A DNA stretch of 64,000 nucleotides from Brenneria goodwinii (GTDB taxonomy: Bacteria; Pseudomonadota; Gammaproteobacteria; Enterobacterales; Enterobacteriaceae): contig NZ_CP014137.1 in assembly GCF_002291445.1 (NCBI RefSeq), positions 682,001 to 746,000 of the forward strand, in the 5' to 3' direction. The stretch's first letter is position 1, and each line of letters starts with the position of its first letter. Shown here one piece after another: positions 16,229 through 24,976 of the stretch. The translations under genes were made by a program, and so were the position numbers. The notes beneath the pieces are model-generated. The model was not told the DNA's origin and did no database searches. It saw only the letters and a list, made by a program, of their open reading frames with translations.

Positions 16229-17134
16229 TCAGCCCGGTTTTTTTGTTACCTCTTCCAGGGCTTCTTTCAGTTCAAAGTAACGAAAACCGAAGCCAGCCGA
16301 CTCCAGCCGCGCCGGGATCGCTCGCTGCCCGCCGAGCACCAGCGTGGCAGCCTCTCCCATCAGCAATTTTATGGCAAATCCCGGCGCACGGAGGAAACCT
16401 GGTCGATGCAGCACCTCCGCCAGCAAGGCGGAAAATTGCTCGTTACGCACCGGGTAAGGGGAAACCATGTTAAATGGTCCGCTGAGCACGTCGCTATCCA
16501 GCAGATAAATAATACCGTTCACCATATCGTCGATATGAATCCACGGCATGTACTGTTTGCCCGAGCCCAACGGGCCGCCGAGGCCCAAACGAAACAGAGG
16601 CAGCATTTTTGCCAGCGCGCCTCCCTGGGCGGAAAGCACGACGCCGGTACGTAACAGACAGACGCGGGTTTTGTCGCTTTCGGCGGACTGCGCTAGCGCT
16701 TCCCAACGAGCACAAAGATGATGCGTGAAGTCATTGGCGGGCGTTTCCTCTTCCGTCACCAGCGCGGCGCCCTGATCGCCGTAATACCCGACGGCGGAAC
16801 CAGAAATGAAAACGGACGGCGGTTCGCTGCTGTCTTTAATCAGTCTGGCGAGTCGTTCGGTAATATCCCAGCGGCTCTGGCTCAGGCGCTGTTTCTGCTT
16901 TGGCGTCCAGCGCTTGTCGGCGATTGGCTCGCCAGCCAGGTTAATCACGCCATCGAAGGCGTTCAGTGAGGTTTTGTCGTCCAGAGTGGACCAATATTCC
17001 ACCCGATCGCCGAATATCGACCGGGCGCGTTCAGGATTGCGGGTCACGACGGTAATAGAATGAGAAAGTAACAGTAATCGTTGAATCAAATGGCGTCCGA
17101 TAAGGCCGGTGCCGCCGGTAATTAATAATTGCAT
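16229..17134 (-). CDS. yfcH: YfcH, TIGR01777-family NAD(P)-binding epimerase-like protein
   Basis: Short-chain dehydrogenase/reductase-fold protein, probably a nucleotide-sugar epimerase or reductase relative; the substrate is unknown. 301 residues. The N-terminal Rossmann motif is ITGGTGLIGRHL (residues 5-16), INLAGEPIADKRW follows near residue 69, and SGSAVGYYGDQG carries the catalytic-type Ser/Tyr. The C-terminal domain (PVRNEQFSALL to the end) is the DUF1731 region typical of this family. The gene is convergent with hisP, as in E. coli, and GAGG precedes the ATG. Confidence 0.93.
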   Translation of the reverse strand: MQLLITGGTGLIGRHLIQRLLLLSHSITVVTRNPERARSIFGDRVEYWSTLDDKTSLNAFDGVINLAGEPIADKRWTPKQKQRLSQSRWDITERLARLIKDSSEPPSVFISGSAVGYYGDQGAALVTEEETPANDFTHHLCARWEALAQSAESDKTRVCLLRTGVVLSAQGGALAKMLPLFRLGLGGPLGSGKQYMPWIHIDDMVNGIIYLLDSDVLSGPFNMVSPYPVRNEQFSALLAEVLHRPGFLRAPGFAIKLLMGEAATLVLGGQRAIPARLESAGFGFRYFELKEALEEVTKKPG

Positions 17135-17151
17135 GTCTGGCCTCGCTTATC

Positions 17152-17212
17152 CCTGTCATCTTTCAAGCCGCAGGTGTTGACTGCCTGCTCCTTGAAATTT
17201 ATTGGGTGTATG
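17152..17212. repeat. Dispersed intergenic repeat, copy A
   Basis: Contains GTCATCTTTCAAG, then an interrupted segment, then CTTGAAAT and GTGTAT. A similar string with the same block order lies at 55804-55862 upstream of the PhzF-type gene. Both lie just upstream of minus-strand genes. The inner CTTTCAAG/CTTGAAAT blocks are inverted relative to each other, so each copy could fold. Confidence 0.5.
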
Positions 17213-17277
17213 CTTTTTATTCTTTAAGTCAGTGGCGTTTAGCTGCATTTTTAAAGTGCTTGGGCAATCTGCGTATT

Positions 17278-17679
17278 TTATGGTGCTCCGGCTTCCGACA
17301 GACCGGGCCTTGCCTGGTAATAGCGCATGGTCATAGAGACGGAATCGGCATAACGCAGCGCAAATAATTTATCCACTTCAACTTCAGCATAGGTGATCCA
17401 GTCATGATTGCTGGCGATATCAAGCACATCCTGTGTTAATTTTTCCAGCAGAGCAAAATGGTTCTCCTCAACATGGCGAATAATGTTCTTGGTGATAGTG
17501 CGGTAATTCACGGCGTCATTGATATTTTCGCTGCTGCGTGATTTTTCCGCCGGGTAATGGATCTCGGCATTGATGACGATATCCTGCTTGTTGTTGATCT
17601 CTTCGTCTTTGATTCCAACGAAGGTGCGTAATCGCAGATTTTTTATTCGAATAATGGCATCAGTATTACGGTGTGACAT
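17278..17679 (-). CDS. folX: Dihydroneopterin triphosphate 2'-epimerase
   Basis: Epimerises 7,8-dihydroneopterin triphosphate to the monapterin form, the route to tetrahydromonapterin in E. coli; cytosolic octamer of the FolB/T-fold superfamily. 133 residues, about 13 longer than E. coli FolX because of a C-terminal tail after the conserved SVSMTMRYYQ. Strong landmarks are IIRIKNLRLRTFVGIKDEEI and the catalytic-type segment NYRTITKNI. AAGGGG precedes the ATG. It is next to yfcH, as in E. coli. Confidence 0.93.
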   Translation of the reverse strand: MSHRNTDAIIRIKNLRLRTFVGIKDEEINNKQDIVINAEIHYPAEKSRSSENINDAVNYRTITKNIIRHVEENHFALLEKLTQDVLDIASNHDWITYAEVEVDKLFALRYADSVSMTMRYYQARPGLSEAGAP

Positions 17680-17963
17680 TTATCGCCCCTTTCTTGTTGT
17701 GACGTTACGGTGTTATCGATGTTGCCTGCGCCCTGATATGGGATTTATTACGCGCTTTTTATTATCACACCACCGGCGATTTTCGGTATCGCAGGCAGCG
17801 TATTCTTTGCTTTTGTCCGGCCATCGTCTGGCTGAGGATTGGGATTCATTGGGTATAACCCTCTTTTGTTGTCCGTGACAAGATCCGAATCCGCTATCGA
17901 CTATTGCTGGATTCAGCGCCGCATCGCCCTAAAAAAGTGCATGCCCTTAAATTACGCGCCGAA

Positions 17964-18000
17964 TGCATCATCGTGGATCGTGGCGCATTAACGCGGTGCG
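17964..18000 (+). promoter_or_regulatory. Pair of candidate NtrC sites upstream of eat
   Basis: CGCATTAACGCGGTGCG (17984-18000) matches the NtrC consensus TGCACY-N5-GGTGCA at about 9 of 12 defined positions with one perfect half-site. A weaker match, TGCATCATCGTGGATCG, is at 17964-17980. The centres are 20 bp apart and lie roughly 97 and 117 bp before the predicted sigma-54 start, a usual enhancer distance. Confidence 0.45.
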
Positions 18001-18062
18001 TTGAAGGCGATAAACCATTTTCCGGAACCGCCTCTTGCTGGTATCCGCTTTTCTTCGGCATC

Positions 18063-18078
18063 TGGTACGCTCTTTGCA
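18063..18078 (+). promoter_or_regulatory. Candidate sigma-54 promoter of eat-eutBC
   Basis: TGGTACGCTCTTTGCA differs from the -24/-12 consensus TGGCACR-N4-TTGCW at one defined position (T for C) and keeps GG and GC 10 bp apart. The predicted start is near 18089, about 30 nt before the eat ATG. Confidence 0.7.
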
Positions 18079-18118
18079 ATATCCCTGCATATTTTATTGC
18101 AATCAGGGGATGGCTATT

Positions 18119-19504
18119 ATGGAAAACAATAAGGCAGAGCCAGGATTAAAACGTACGTTAGGCAGTTTTCATCTATGGGGTATTGCCGTTGGATTAGTGA
18201 TTTCGGGGGAATATTTTGGTTGGAGTTATGGCTGGGCGCAGGCCGGTACGCTGGGGTTTCTGATTACCGCGCTGGCGATTGCCGCCATGTATTGCGCTTT
18301 TATCTTCAGTTTTACCGAGTTGACCACATCAATACCCCATGCCGGTGGGCCATTTGCCTACGCTTACCGCGCTTTTGGCCCAACCGGGGGTTTTGTCGCC
18401 GGGTTTGCGACGCTGATTGAATTTGTCTTCGCGCCGCCGGCTATTTCGATGGCTATTGGCGCCTATCTGAACGTGCAGTTTCCGTCGTTGGATCCTAAGT
18501 GGGTCGCCGTCAGCGCCTACCTGATTTTTATGGGACTCAATATTCTTGGCGTTGGCATCGCCGCCACATTTGAATTGATGGTGACGCTGCTGGCGATTTT
18601 TGAATTGTTGGTGTTTATGGGCGTGGTGGCGCCTGGTTTTGAATGGAGCAATTTTACCAATCTGGGCTGGGCGGGTTCTGATGCGTTCAGTTCGGTGGCG
18701 ATCTCCGGTATTTTCGCCGCCATCCCGTTCGCTATCTGGTTCTTTCTGGCGATTGAAGGGGCGGCGATGGCCGCAGAAGAGGCGAAAGATCCCCGCCGCA
18801 CCATTCCTCGCGCCTTTATCTGCGGTATTCTGACGCTTACCCTTTTGGCTGTTGGCGTCATGCTGTTTGCCGGCGGAGTGGGAGACTGGCGTCAACTGTC
18901 GAATATCAACGATCCGCTCCCTCAGGCAATGAAACTGATTGTTGGCCATAACAGTGGTTGGTTGCATATGCTGGTATGGTTGGGTCTGTTCGGTCTGATC
19001 GCGTCGTTTCACGGTATTATCATGGGATATTCCCGTCAAATCTTCGCACTGGCGCGTGCCGGGTATTTGCCTAAACCTCTGGCGCGTATCCACACGCGTT
19101 TCCGTACTCCCCACCGGGCGATTCTGGCGGGGGGGATTGTGGGTATCGCCGCGATCTTCTCGGATTCGCTGGTGACGATCGGCGGACAGCCATTAACCGC
19201 CAATATTGTGACCATGTCGGTGTTCGGCGCGATCGTGATGTATATCATCTCAATGGCTTCGCTCTTCAAACTGCGTCGCAGCGAACCTACGCTGAGTCGT
19301 CCGTTTCGCGCGCCCTGGTATCCGTTCGCTCCGGCTTTTGCGCTGGTCATGGCGGTAATCTGTCTGGCTGCTATGGTTTATTACAATACCTTATTGGCAA
19401 CGATTTTTGCCGCCATGATGTTGATCGGCTATGGCTGGTTCCGTCTGACCAGCGGATCGCGTGATTCAGCGGAGTTTGATCCGCAACTGACCGTGTCCAA
19501 ATAA
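18119..19504 (+). CDS. eat: Ethanolamine permease
   Basis: Inner-membrane ethanolamine importer of the APC (amino acid-polyamine-organocation) superfamily. 461 residues with about twelve hydrophobic segments. The start at 18119 (MENNKAEPGLKRTLG) has AGGGGA 8 nt upstream; an ATG at 18110 overlaps that site, and upstream codons back to 18035 are unrelated. The N-terminal LGSFHLWGIAVGLVISGEYFG carries the first-helix GxxISG-type substrate motif seen in ethanolamine permeases, and AIEGAAMAAEEAKDPRR is the conserved cytoplasmic loop. It precedes eutB and eutC, which supplies the functional context. Confidence 0.93.
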   Translation: MENNKAEPGLKRTLGSFHLWGIAVGLVISGEYFGWSYGWAQAGTLGFLITALAIAAMYCAFIFSFTELTTSIPHAGGPFAYAYRAFGPTGGFVAGFATLIEFVFAPPAISMAIGAYLNVQFPSLDPKWVAVSAYLIFMGLNILGVGIAATFELMVTLLAIFELLVFMGVVAPGFEWSNFTNLGWAGSDAFSSVAISGIFAAIPFAIWFFLAIEGAAMAAEEAKDPRRTIPRAFICGILTLTLLAVGVMLFAGGVGDWRQLSNINDPLPQAMKLIVGHNSGWLHMLVWLGLFGLIASFHGIIMGYSRQIFALARAGYLPKPLARIHTRFRTPHRAILAGGIVGIAAIFSDSLVTIGGQPLTANIVTMSVFGAIVMYIISMASLFKLRRSEPTLSRPFRAPWYPFAPAFALVMAVICLAAMVYYNTLLATIFAAMMLIGYGWFRLTSGSRDSAEFDPQLTVSK

Positions 19505-19679
19505 AAGTTGGTGGCGACTTTCACCGTGATATTGAACTCTCTGGGGCTGCCACGGGATGCGGCGCCCCTGGCAGGCGCCTCATTTTTCCCGCTCAGCCGA
19601 TATCGATAAGCATTAAATACTGAATAAGCGCGGCCCGTTATTCCTATAGCGGGCTGTTGCCAATAGAACGAGGCAAAGC

Positions 19680-21071
19680 ATGTATCAGACTACGCTGAGT
19701 CACCGCAGTTATCGTTTTAATGATTTGCGTGAGCTGATGGCAAAGGCATCGCCGGCGCGCTCCGGCGATGTTCTGGCCGGCGTGGCGGCCGAAAGCGCGG
19801 AAGAGCGCATGGCTGCCCGTATGGCGCTGGCTGACCTGCCGCTGGATATCTTTTTGCAGCAGGCATTAATTCCATATGAACAGGATGAGGTCACGCGGCT
19901 GATTATCGACAGCCATGACCGGGAGGCGTTCAGCCTGATTTCCCACCTGACGGTGGGAGACTTCCGCAACTGGTTGCTGAGTGAAAGCACCGACAGCGCG
20001 TTACTGGCCCGGGCTGCGCCGGGCATCACGCCGGAAATGGCGGCGGCCGTCAGTAAAATCATGCGCAATCAGGATCTGATCCTGGCGGCGAAAAAATGCC
20101 GGGTAATCACAAAGTTTCGTAATACCATTGGGCTGCCCGGTCACATTAGCGTGCGGCTGCAGCCTAATCATCCTACCGACGATCTGAGGGGGATCGCCGC
20201 CAGCATGCTGGACGGATTGCTGTACGGCAGCGGCGATGCGGTGGTCGGCATTAACCCCGCCAGCGACAGTCTGCCGCTGCTGGAGAAGCTGAACTACATG
20301 TTGGACGATGTGATCGGCCGTTTTGAAATCCCAACCCAGTCTTGCGTACTGACGCACGTCACTAATACTTTGCAACTGATGGAACGCGGCGCGCCCGTTG
20401 ATCTGGTGTTCCAGTCGATTGCGGGAACCGAAGCGACCAATGCCAGCTTTGGTTTTAATCTGGCTACGCTGGAAGAAGCGCACCAGGCGGCTTTAAGCCA
20501 GAAGCGCGGTACGCTGGGTAACAACGTGATGTATTTTGAAACCGGGCAGGGCAGCAGCCTATCCGCCAATGCGCATCACGGCGTCGATCAGCAAACCTGC
20601 GAAGCCCGTGCTTACGCAGTGGCCCGACGCTTCTCTCCGCTGCTGGTGAATACGGTGGTGGGCTTTATCGGTCCTGAATATCTGTATGACGGCAAGCAGA
20701 TTATCCGCGCCGGTCTGGAAGACCATTTCTGCGGCAAGCTGCTGGGCGTCCCGCTGGGGTGCGACGTGTGTTACACCAACCATGCCGAAGCCGATCAGGA
20801 CGATATGGATACGCTGCTAACGCTGCTGGCCAATGCCGGATTGACCTTTCTCATGGGGGTTCCCGGGGCCGATGATATCATGCTCAACTATCAGAGCACG
20901 TCTTTCCATGATGCGCTTTATATTCGTGAATTGCTGGGGCTGAAACATGCGCCGGAATTCGGCGCCTGGCTGGAGCGGATGCGGATCATCGATACACAGG
21001 GCCGGTTGTGCGACGCCAGCAGTCAGCATCCGTTGTTACAGCATCAACCCTATCTGGAGAAGAGCGTATGA
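19680..21071 (+). CDS. eutB: Ethanolamine ammonia-lyase large subunit
   Basis: Catalytic subunit of the adenosylcobalamin-dependent lyase that splits ethanolamine into acetaldehyde and ammonia. 463 residues forming a TIM barrel. The active-site residues known from E. coli EutB are recognisable: Arg159 and Gln161 (SVRLQPNHP), the Asn in GINPASD, the Glu in YFETGQG and the Asp in HAEADQDD. GAGG lies 8 nt before the ATG. It overlaps eutC by ATGA. No microcompartment shell genes, reactivase eutA or acetaldehyde dehydrogenase lie nearby, so this is the minimal, non-carboxysomal type. Confidence 0.97.
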   Translation: MYQTTLSHRSYRFNDLRELMAKASPARSGDVLAGVAAESAEERMAARMALADLPLDIFLQQALIPYEQDEVTRLIIDSHDREAFSLISHLTVGDFRNWLLSESTDSALLARAAPGITPEMAAAVSKIMRNQDLILAAKKCRVITKFRNTIGLPGHISVRLQPNHPTDDLRGIAASMLDGLLYGSGDAVVGINPASDSLPLLEKLNYMLDDVIGRFEIPTQSCVLTHVTNTLQLMERGAPVDLVFQSIAGTEATNASFGFNLATLEEAHQAALSQKRGTLGNNVMYFETGQGSSLSANAHHGVDQQTCEARAYAVARRFSPLLVNTVVGFIGPEYLYDGKQIIRAGLEDHFCGKLLGVPLGCDVCYTNHAEADQDDMDTLLTLLANAGLTFLMGVPGADDIMLNYQSTSFHDALYIRELLGLKHAPEFGAWLERMRIIDTQGRLCDASSQHPLLQHQPYLEKSV

Positions 21072-21865
21072 GTAAGGTGATCCACGCTAATCCTTGGGAA
21101 ACATTGCGCGAGTACACCAACGCGCGCATTGCTTTGGGGCGCACGGGCGCCAGCATGCCGACCAGTGAACTGTTGAAGTTCGGCATGGCGCATGCGCAGG
21201 CGCGTGACGCCGTTCACCAGGCGTTTGACAGTGAAACGCTGGCCAGCCAGTTGGAGCAAGAGGGGTTGAAAACCCTTACGGTACATAGCGCAGCGGAAAA
21301 CCGGCAGCAATATCTGTGTCGGCCGGATTTAGGCCGCCGCCTTTCTGCTTCAAGCCGCGAGTTGTTGTTGTCGATGTCCGGCAAACCCGCTGATTTGCTG
21401 CTGGTGGTGGGGGATGGCTTATCTTCCAAAGCGGTGCATCGGCAGGCCGTACCGTTGATTAAAGCCTTGCGGCCTTATATTTCCCAATTAGGGCTTTCGT
21501 TGGCGCCGATTGTTCTGGCGCATCAGTCCCGAGTGGCGCTGGGGGATGATATCGGCGAGTGTTTACAGGCGAAAGCGGTCGCCATTCTGATTGGCGAGCG
21601 TCCCGGGCTTTCTTCACCGGATAGCCTCAGCGTTTATATGACCTGGGGGCCGAATACCCGACGGCTGGAGTCGGAACGCAACTGTATTTCCAATATCCGT
21701 CCCGAAGGATTGGATTATCCCCTGGCGGCGTTTAAGCTGGCCTGGCTGCTGGAACAGAGTTTCCAGCGTCGGTTATCGGGGGTTCAGCTAAAAGATGAGA
21801 GTGATAATCCGGCACTGCATGGGCGGGTTGCGCCGCCATCTTCCTGGTTACTGGCGCGCCAATGA
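21068..21865 (+). CDS. eutC: Ethanolamine ammonia-lyase small subunit
   Basis: Small subunit that completes the adenosylcobalamin pocket of ethanolamine ammonia-lyase. 265 residues from the ATG at 21068, which overlaps the eutB stop (ATGA). An upstream start at 21008 would add 20 residues unlike the family. Conserved landmarks are ARIALGRTGASMPTSELLKF, RPDLGRRLSASS and LLLVVGDGLSSKAVHRQA. C-terminal segments YMTWGPNTRRLESERNCISN and the final region are also typical. It is about 30 residues shorter than E. coli EutC, mainly at the N-terminus. Confidence 0.96.
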   Translation: MSKVIHANPWETLREYTNARIALGRTGASMPTSELLKFGMAHAQARDAVHQAFDSETLASQLEQEGLKTLTVHSAAENRQQYLCRPDLGRRLSASSRELLLSMSGKPADLLLVVGDGLSSKAVHRQAVPLIKALRPYISQLGLSLAPIVLAHQSRVALGDDIGECLQAKAVAILIGERPGLSSPDSLSVYMTWGPNTRRLESERNCISNIRPEGLDYPLAAFKLAWLLEQSFQRRLSGVQLKDESDNPALHGRVAPPSSWLLARQ

Positions 21866-21958
21866 TAATGTCTGGTTGCGGGGGCTGTGGCGGCATTGCG
21901 ATTTATCCTGAATTGGCAGTAAGACCCGCCCCGCAACTTTGTTAAACTATACCTGAAT

Positions 21959-21983
21959 TGCAACTTCAAGTAAGAAGGGTATA
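21959..21983. repeat. Partial dispersed repeat overlapping the yfcE ribosome binding site
   Basis: TGCAACTTCAAG followed by AAGGGTAT resembles the reverse complement of the ATACCCGTCATCTTTCAAG block found at 55804 and partly at 17154. The AGAAGGG within it serves as the yfcE Shine-Dalgarno. Relationship judged by eye and uncertain. Confidence 0.35.
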
Positions 21984-21987
21984 CACG

Positions 21988-22539
21988 ATGAAATTGATGT
22001 TTGCATCAGACATACATGGATCTTTAACCGCCACGGATCGGGTACTGGATATTTTTGCGCAAAGCGGCGCCGAGTGGCTGATTCTTCTGGGCGATTTCCT
22101 TAATCACGGTCCCCGGAATCCGTTGCCTGAAGGCTATCAGCCCGCGGATGTCGCCACCCGGCTGAATGCCTATGCTTCACGCATCATTGCGGTACGGGGA
22201 AACTGCGATAGTGAGGTGGATCAGATGCTGCTTGATTTTCCGGTGACGGCTCCTTGGCAACATGTGCTATTGCCGCAAAATCGCCTTTTCCTGACGCATG
22301 GACACCTCTATCATCCTGACAATCTGCCGCCGTTAAATGAAGATGATGTGCTGGTTTATGGTCATACACATATTCCGGTGGCGGAAAAACGGGGGAGTTT
22401 ATACTGCTTTAATCCCGGCTCGGTCAGTCTTCCCAAAGGCGGCTATCCTGCCAGTTACGGGATGCTGGAGCGGGGCGTTTTGCAGGTTCTTCCGCTGCTT
22501 GGTGGAGAGCCTATTGCGCAGGTGACCATTAGGCATTAA
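21988..22539 (+). CDS. yfcE: Phosphodiesterase YfcE
   Basis: Calcineurin-like metallophosphoesterase; the E. coli protein is Mn-dependent and cleaves artificial phosphodiesters, with no certain natural substrate. 183 residues from the ATG at 21988, preceded by AGAAGG; an earlier in-frame ATG at 21958 lacks a proper site. The two-metal motifs appear in order: SDIHG (Asp and His), GDFLNHG, RGNCDSE, THGH and GHTHIP. It probably forms a unit with yfcD downstream, as in E. coli. Confidence 0.95.
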   Translation: MKLMFASDIHGSLTATDRVLDIFAQSGAEWLILLGDFLNHGPRNPLPEGYQPADVATRLNAYASRIIAVRGNCDSEVDQMLLDFPVTAPWQHVLLPQNRLFLTHGHLYHPDNLPPLNEDDVLVYGHTHIPVAEKRGSLYCFNPGSVSLPKGGYPASYGMLERGVLQVLPLLGGEPIAQVTIRH

Positions 22540-22615
22540 TTTAGCGGACAGTCAAAATCAGTTATTTAAAACAGGTGCGCGTAGCAACGCGCCCATACTT
22601 AAAGGGTTTCAGAGG

Positions 22616-23221
22616 ATGGCGGAACAAAGTCAGTCAGCAGGCACAGAGTGGGTTGATATTGTCGATGAAAACAATGAGGTCATCGCCCAATCAAGTCGTC
22701 AGCAGATGCGTGCTCAGTGTCTGCGCCATCGGGCTACCTATATCGTCGTGCATGATGGTATGGGGAAAATCCTGGTTCAGCGCAGGACTGAAATCAAAGA
22801 CTTCTATCCGGGATGGCTGGATGCGACGGCCGGCGGCGTCGTACAAAGCGGTGAGAACATGCTTGAGTCCGCCCGCCGTGAGGCGGAGGAAGAGCTGGGT
22901 ATCGCCGGCGTGCCGTTTGCAGAACATGGTTTATTTTATTTTGAAGCGGATAACTGCCGGGTGTGGGGCGCGTTATTCAGTTGCGTGACCCACGGGCCGT
23001 TTGCTCTGCAGGAGTCAGAAATTGATGAAGTCAGCTGGCTGTCTCCAGAGGAGATCACCGCGCGGTGCGATGAATTTACGCCTGATTCACTCAAGGCATT
23101 ATCGCTGTGGTTAACGCGTTACAACGACCAAAACTACGGTAAGCCGTTGGGGCCGCGTGAAAGTGATATCGACGGTCAGAGTCGTTCTGAAAATGACGGT
23201 TTCATTGAACTGGAAAAGTAA
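22616..23221 (+). CDS. yfcD: Nudix hydrolase YfcD
   Basis: Cytosolic Nudix-family hydrolase; the substrate is not established for this subgroup. 201 residues. The Nudix box GGVVQSGENMLESARREA continues into EEELGI (about residues 75-98) and keeps the REXXEE metal-binding core. N-terminal EWVDIVDENNEVI is typical of the YfcD/IDI-like subgroup. The C-terminal tail from about residue 180 is polar and variable. AAAGGG lies 9 nt before the ATG. It is convergent with the PTS operon, with a bidirectional hairpin between. Confidence 0.94.
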   Translation: MAEQSQSAGTEWVDIVDENNEVIAQSSRQQMRAQCLRHRATYIVVHDGMGKILVQRRTEIKDFYPGWLDATAGGVVQSGENMLESARREAEEELGIAGVPFAEHGLFYFEADNCRVWGALFSCVTHGPFALQESEIDEVSWLSPEEITARCDEFTPDSLKALSLWLTRYNDQNYGKPLGPRESDIDGQSRSENDGFIELEK

Positions 23222-23323
23222 GGTTTTCTATTAGCTTGATGACGGTTAGCCGCTAACCAACCTCGCGCCAGTCATTATTCCCGAGAGTATGGGATTATCC
23301 TGACAACGAACGTGTTGAGTTTA

Positions 23324-23361
23324 AATCAGCCCCTGCTTTAGTGAAAAAGCAGGGGCTGATT
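23324..23361. terminator. Bidirectional terminator-like hairpin between yfcD and the PTS operon
   Basis: Perfect 16-bp inverted repeat AATCAGCCCCTGCTTT (23324-23339) and its complement (23346-23361) around a 6-nt loop. It lies between two convergent units, so it can serve both strands, although the T runs are short. Confidence 0.75.
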
Positions 23362-23397
23362 GTTAAGACAAAGACTGATATACATTAGCCCTAGAGG

Positions 23398-24654
23398 TTA
23401 ACGGACAATAATACCCAGCAGAATGCCCAGCGCACCGAAGTCCGCATCACTGAATGTGGTGTTGGCAAAACCGATTTCGCCCAGCACTGGCAGCAGGAAC
23501 ACCGGCAGAAAGGTGATTAGCAGACCCTGAGCAAAAGCGCCCAGAATCGCCCCGCGCCGACCACCGGTCGCATTACCAAATACGCCTGCGGCGGCGCCAA
23601 CGAAAAAGTGCGGAACGACACCGGGAATAATCACCGTCATATTGAGCAGATACAGCGCGAACATACCGAGAATACCCGCGGCAAAGCTGCTGAGAAAACC
23701 GACCAATACCGCGTTTGGCGCATAGGGAAACACGATCGGGCAATCAAGCGCCGGTTTGGCATTGGGCACCAGTTTGTCAGAGATGCCTTTGAAAGCCGGA
23801 ACGATTTCGGCAATCACCATTCGTACACCCTGTAAAATGATGTAGACGCCAGCAGCAAAGGTAATCGACTGGATAATCGAAAACATCAGCCAGTTCTTGC
23901 CGCCACTAATGCTCTTGACGAATTCCGGTCCGGCGAACAGACAGGTAATAATGAAGATAATGCTCATGGTGAACGCGATCGCGACCGGCGTATCCCGCAG
24001 AAACAGCAGGCTTTTCGGTACATTCATATCTTCAGTTGAATGCGCTTTGTTGCCAAACCGGCTGCCGATGAAGCCAGCCAGTACGTACGATAATGTTGAA
24101 AAATGGCCGATCGCCACTTCGTCGGAACCGGTGACTTTTTTCATGTACGGGTGAGCAATCGCCGGGAAAAAAACCATCGCCGTGCCAGTGACCAGTGAAC
24201 CAATGGCAATCAGCGCCACGCCGGAGATGCCTGCGGTAGCCAGAATAACCGCCACCATCATCGACATGAATAGCGTGTGATGTCCGGTAAGGAAGATGAA
24301 CTTCCAAGGAGTGAAACGGGCGATCAGAATGTTAATTACCATGGCGAAGAACATGATCATCGCCATCTCTCTACCAAAACTTTTCTGCGCTACCGAAACA
24401 ATCGCCTCATTGTTTGGCACGACGCCCTGAATACCAAACGCGTGCTGAAAGATATTGGCAAAATCGCCCAACGAGGCGACAACCAGACCTGCGCCCGCGC
24501 CGAGTATGATAAAACCCATGATGGTTTTGACCGTGCCTTTAATGCATTCGGTAACGGGTTTTTTCTGGGCGACAAGACCAATCAATGCAATCAGACCGAC
24601 CAGAATCGACGGTTCGGACAGCACGTCACTCATCAAAAAATGAAAGAAATCCAT
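23398..24654 (-). CDS. PTS EIIC, ascorbate/galactitol (UlaA) type
   Basis: Sugar-translocating membrane subunit of a phosphotransferase system in the AG superfamily. 418 residues with about ten to twelve hydrophobic segments. Resemblance to E. coli UlaA includes IKGTVKTIMGFIILGAGAG near the N-terminus, FLTGHH, an IGH motif, ILQGVRMVIAEIVPAFKGIS and DCPIVFPYAPNAVLVGF. It is about 45 residues shorter than UlaA at the C-terminus and the overall similarity is only moderate, so the sugar is unknown. It is the last gene of the minus-strand EIIA-EIIB-EIIC operon; E. coli has yfcC at this location. Confidence 0.88.
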   Translation of the reverse strand: MDFFHFLMSDVLSEPSILVGLIALIGLVAQKKPVTECIKGTVKTIMGFIILGAGAGLVVASLGDFANIFQHAFGIQGVVPNNEAIVSVAQKSFGREMAMIMFFAMVINILIARFTPWKFIFLTGHHTLFMSMMVAVILATAGISGVALIAIGSLVTGTAMVFFPAIAHPYMKKVTGSDEVAIGHFSTLSYVLAGFIGSRFGNKAHSTEDMNVPKSLLFLRDTPVAIAFTMSIIFIITCLFAGPEFVKSISGGKNWLMFSIIQSITFAAGVYIILQGVRMVIAEIVPAFKGISDKLVPNAKPALDCPIVFPYAPNAVLVGFLSSFAAGILGMFALYLLNMTVIIPGVVPHFFVGAAAGVFGNATGGRRGAILGAFAQGLLITFLPVFLLPVLGEIGFANTTFSDADFGALGILLGIIVR

Positions 24655-24666
24655 ACTGACCTCCGG

Positions 24667-24954
24667 TTACAGGGCGCCTAGTTCGGTAAGCGCAATGGAC
24701 AAACGTTCTTTCATGGCGTTTTTGTCGATCATATTATCGAGTGAGACGATTTTTCCGTTAACGGACTGCGCGATTAACTGTTCGGCGATATCTTTGGTGC
24801 CAACAAAGATGTCGCTTTGCGTACCTTTGGCCGATCCTAGATCCACGTGATCAACTTCGGCATTGACGCCCAGATCCCGGATGATGGTTTTAATGCTCAT
24901 TTCCATCATCAGGCTGGTACCTAAACCGTTACCGCAAACGACTGTAATTTTCAT
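24667..24954 (-). CDS. PTS EIIB, ascorbate/galactitol type
   Basis: Cytoplasmic phosphocarrier that passes phosphate from EIIA to the incoming sugar bound to EIIC. 95 residues, the normal length for a free-standing EIIB of this class. The phosphorylated residue is Cys7 in the loop VCGNGLGTSLMM, the hallmark of the lactate/ascorbate/galactitol EIIB fold. It lies 12 bp before the EIIC gene and 22 bp after EIIA, so the three are one transcript. Confidence 0.92.
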   Translation of the reverse strand: MKITVVCGNGLGTSLMMEMSIKTIIRDLGVNAEVDHVDLGSAKGTQSDIFVGTKDIAEQLIAQSVNGKIVSLDNMIDKNAMKERLSIALTELGAL

Positions 24955-24976
24955 TTATTTACTCCGGGGCAGGTAA

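Larger units (their letters stand above)
17680..18118 (+). other. Intergenic region folX-eat with regulatory sites
   Basis: About 440 bp between divergent folX and eat. No open frame with a ribosome binding site and family resemblance was seen. The eat-proximal half holds candidate NtrC sites and a sigma-54 promoter, listed separately; the folX-proximal half shows no clear signal. Confidence 0.5.

Noticed and set aside
17904..18149. 81-codon frame upstream of eat
   Set aside because: Overlaps the eat start and the candidate sigma-54 promoter; no resemblance to known proteins.
18329..19114. 261-codon minus-strand frame within eat
   Set aside because: Shadow of the permease gene; low-complexity product rich in Arg, Gln and His.
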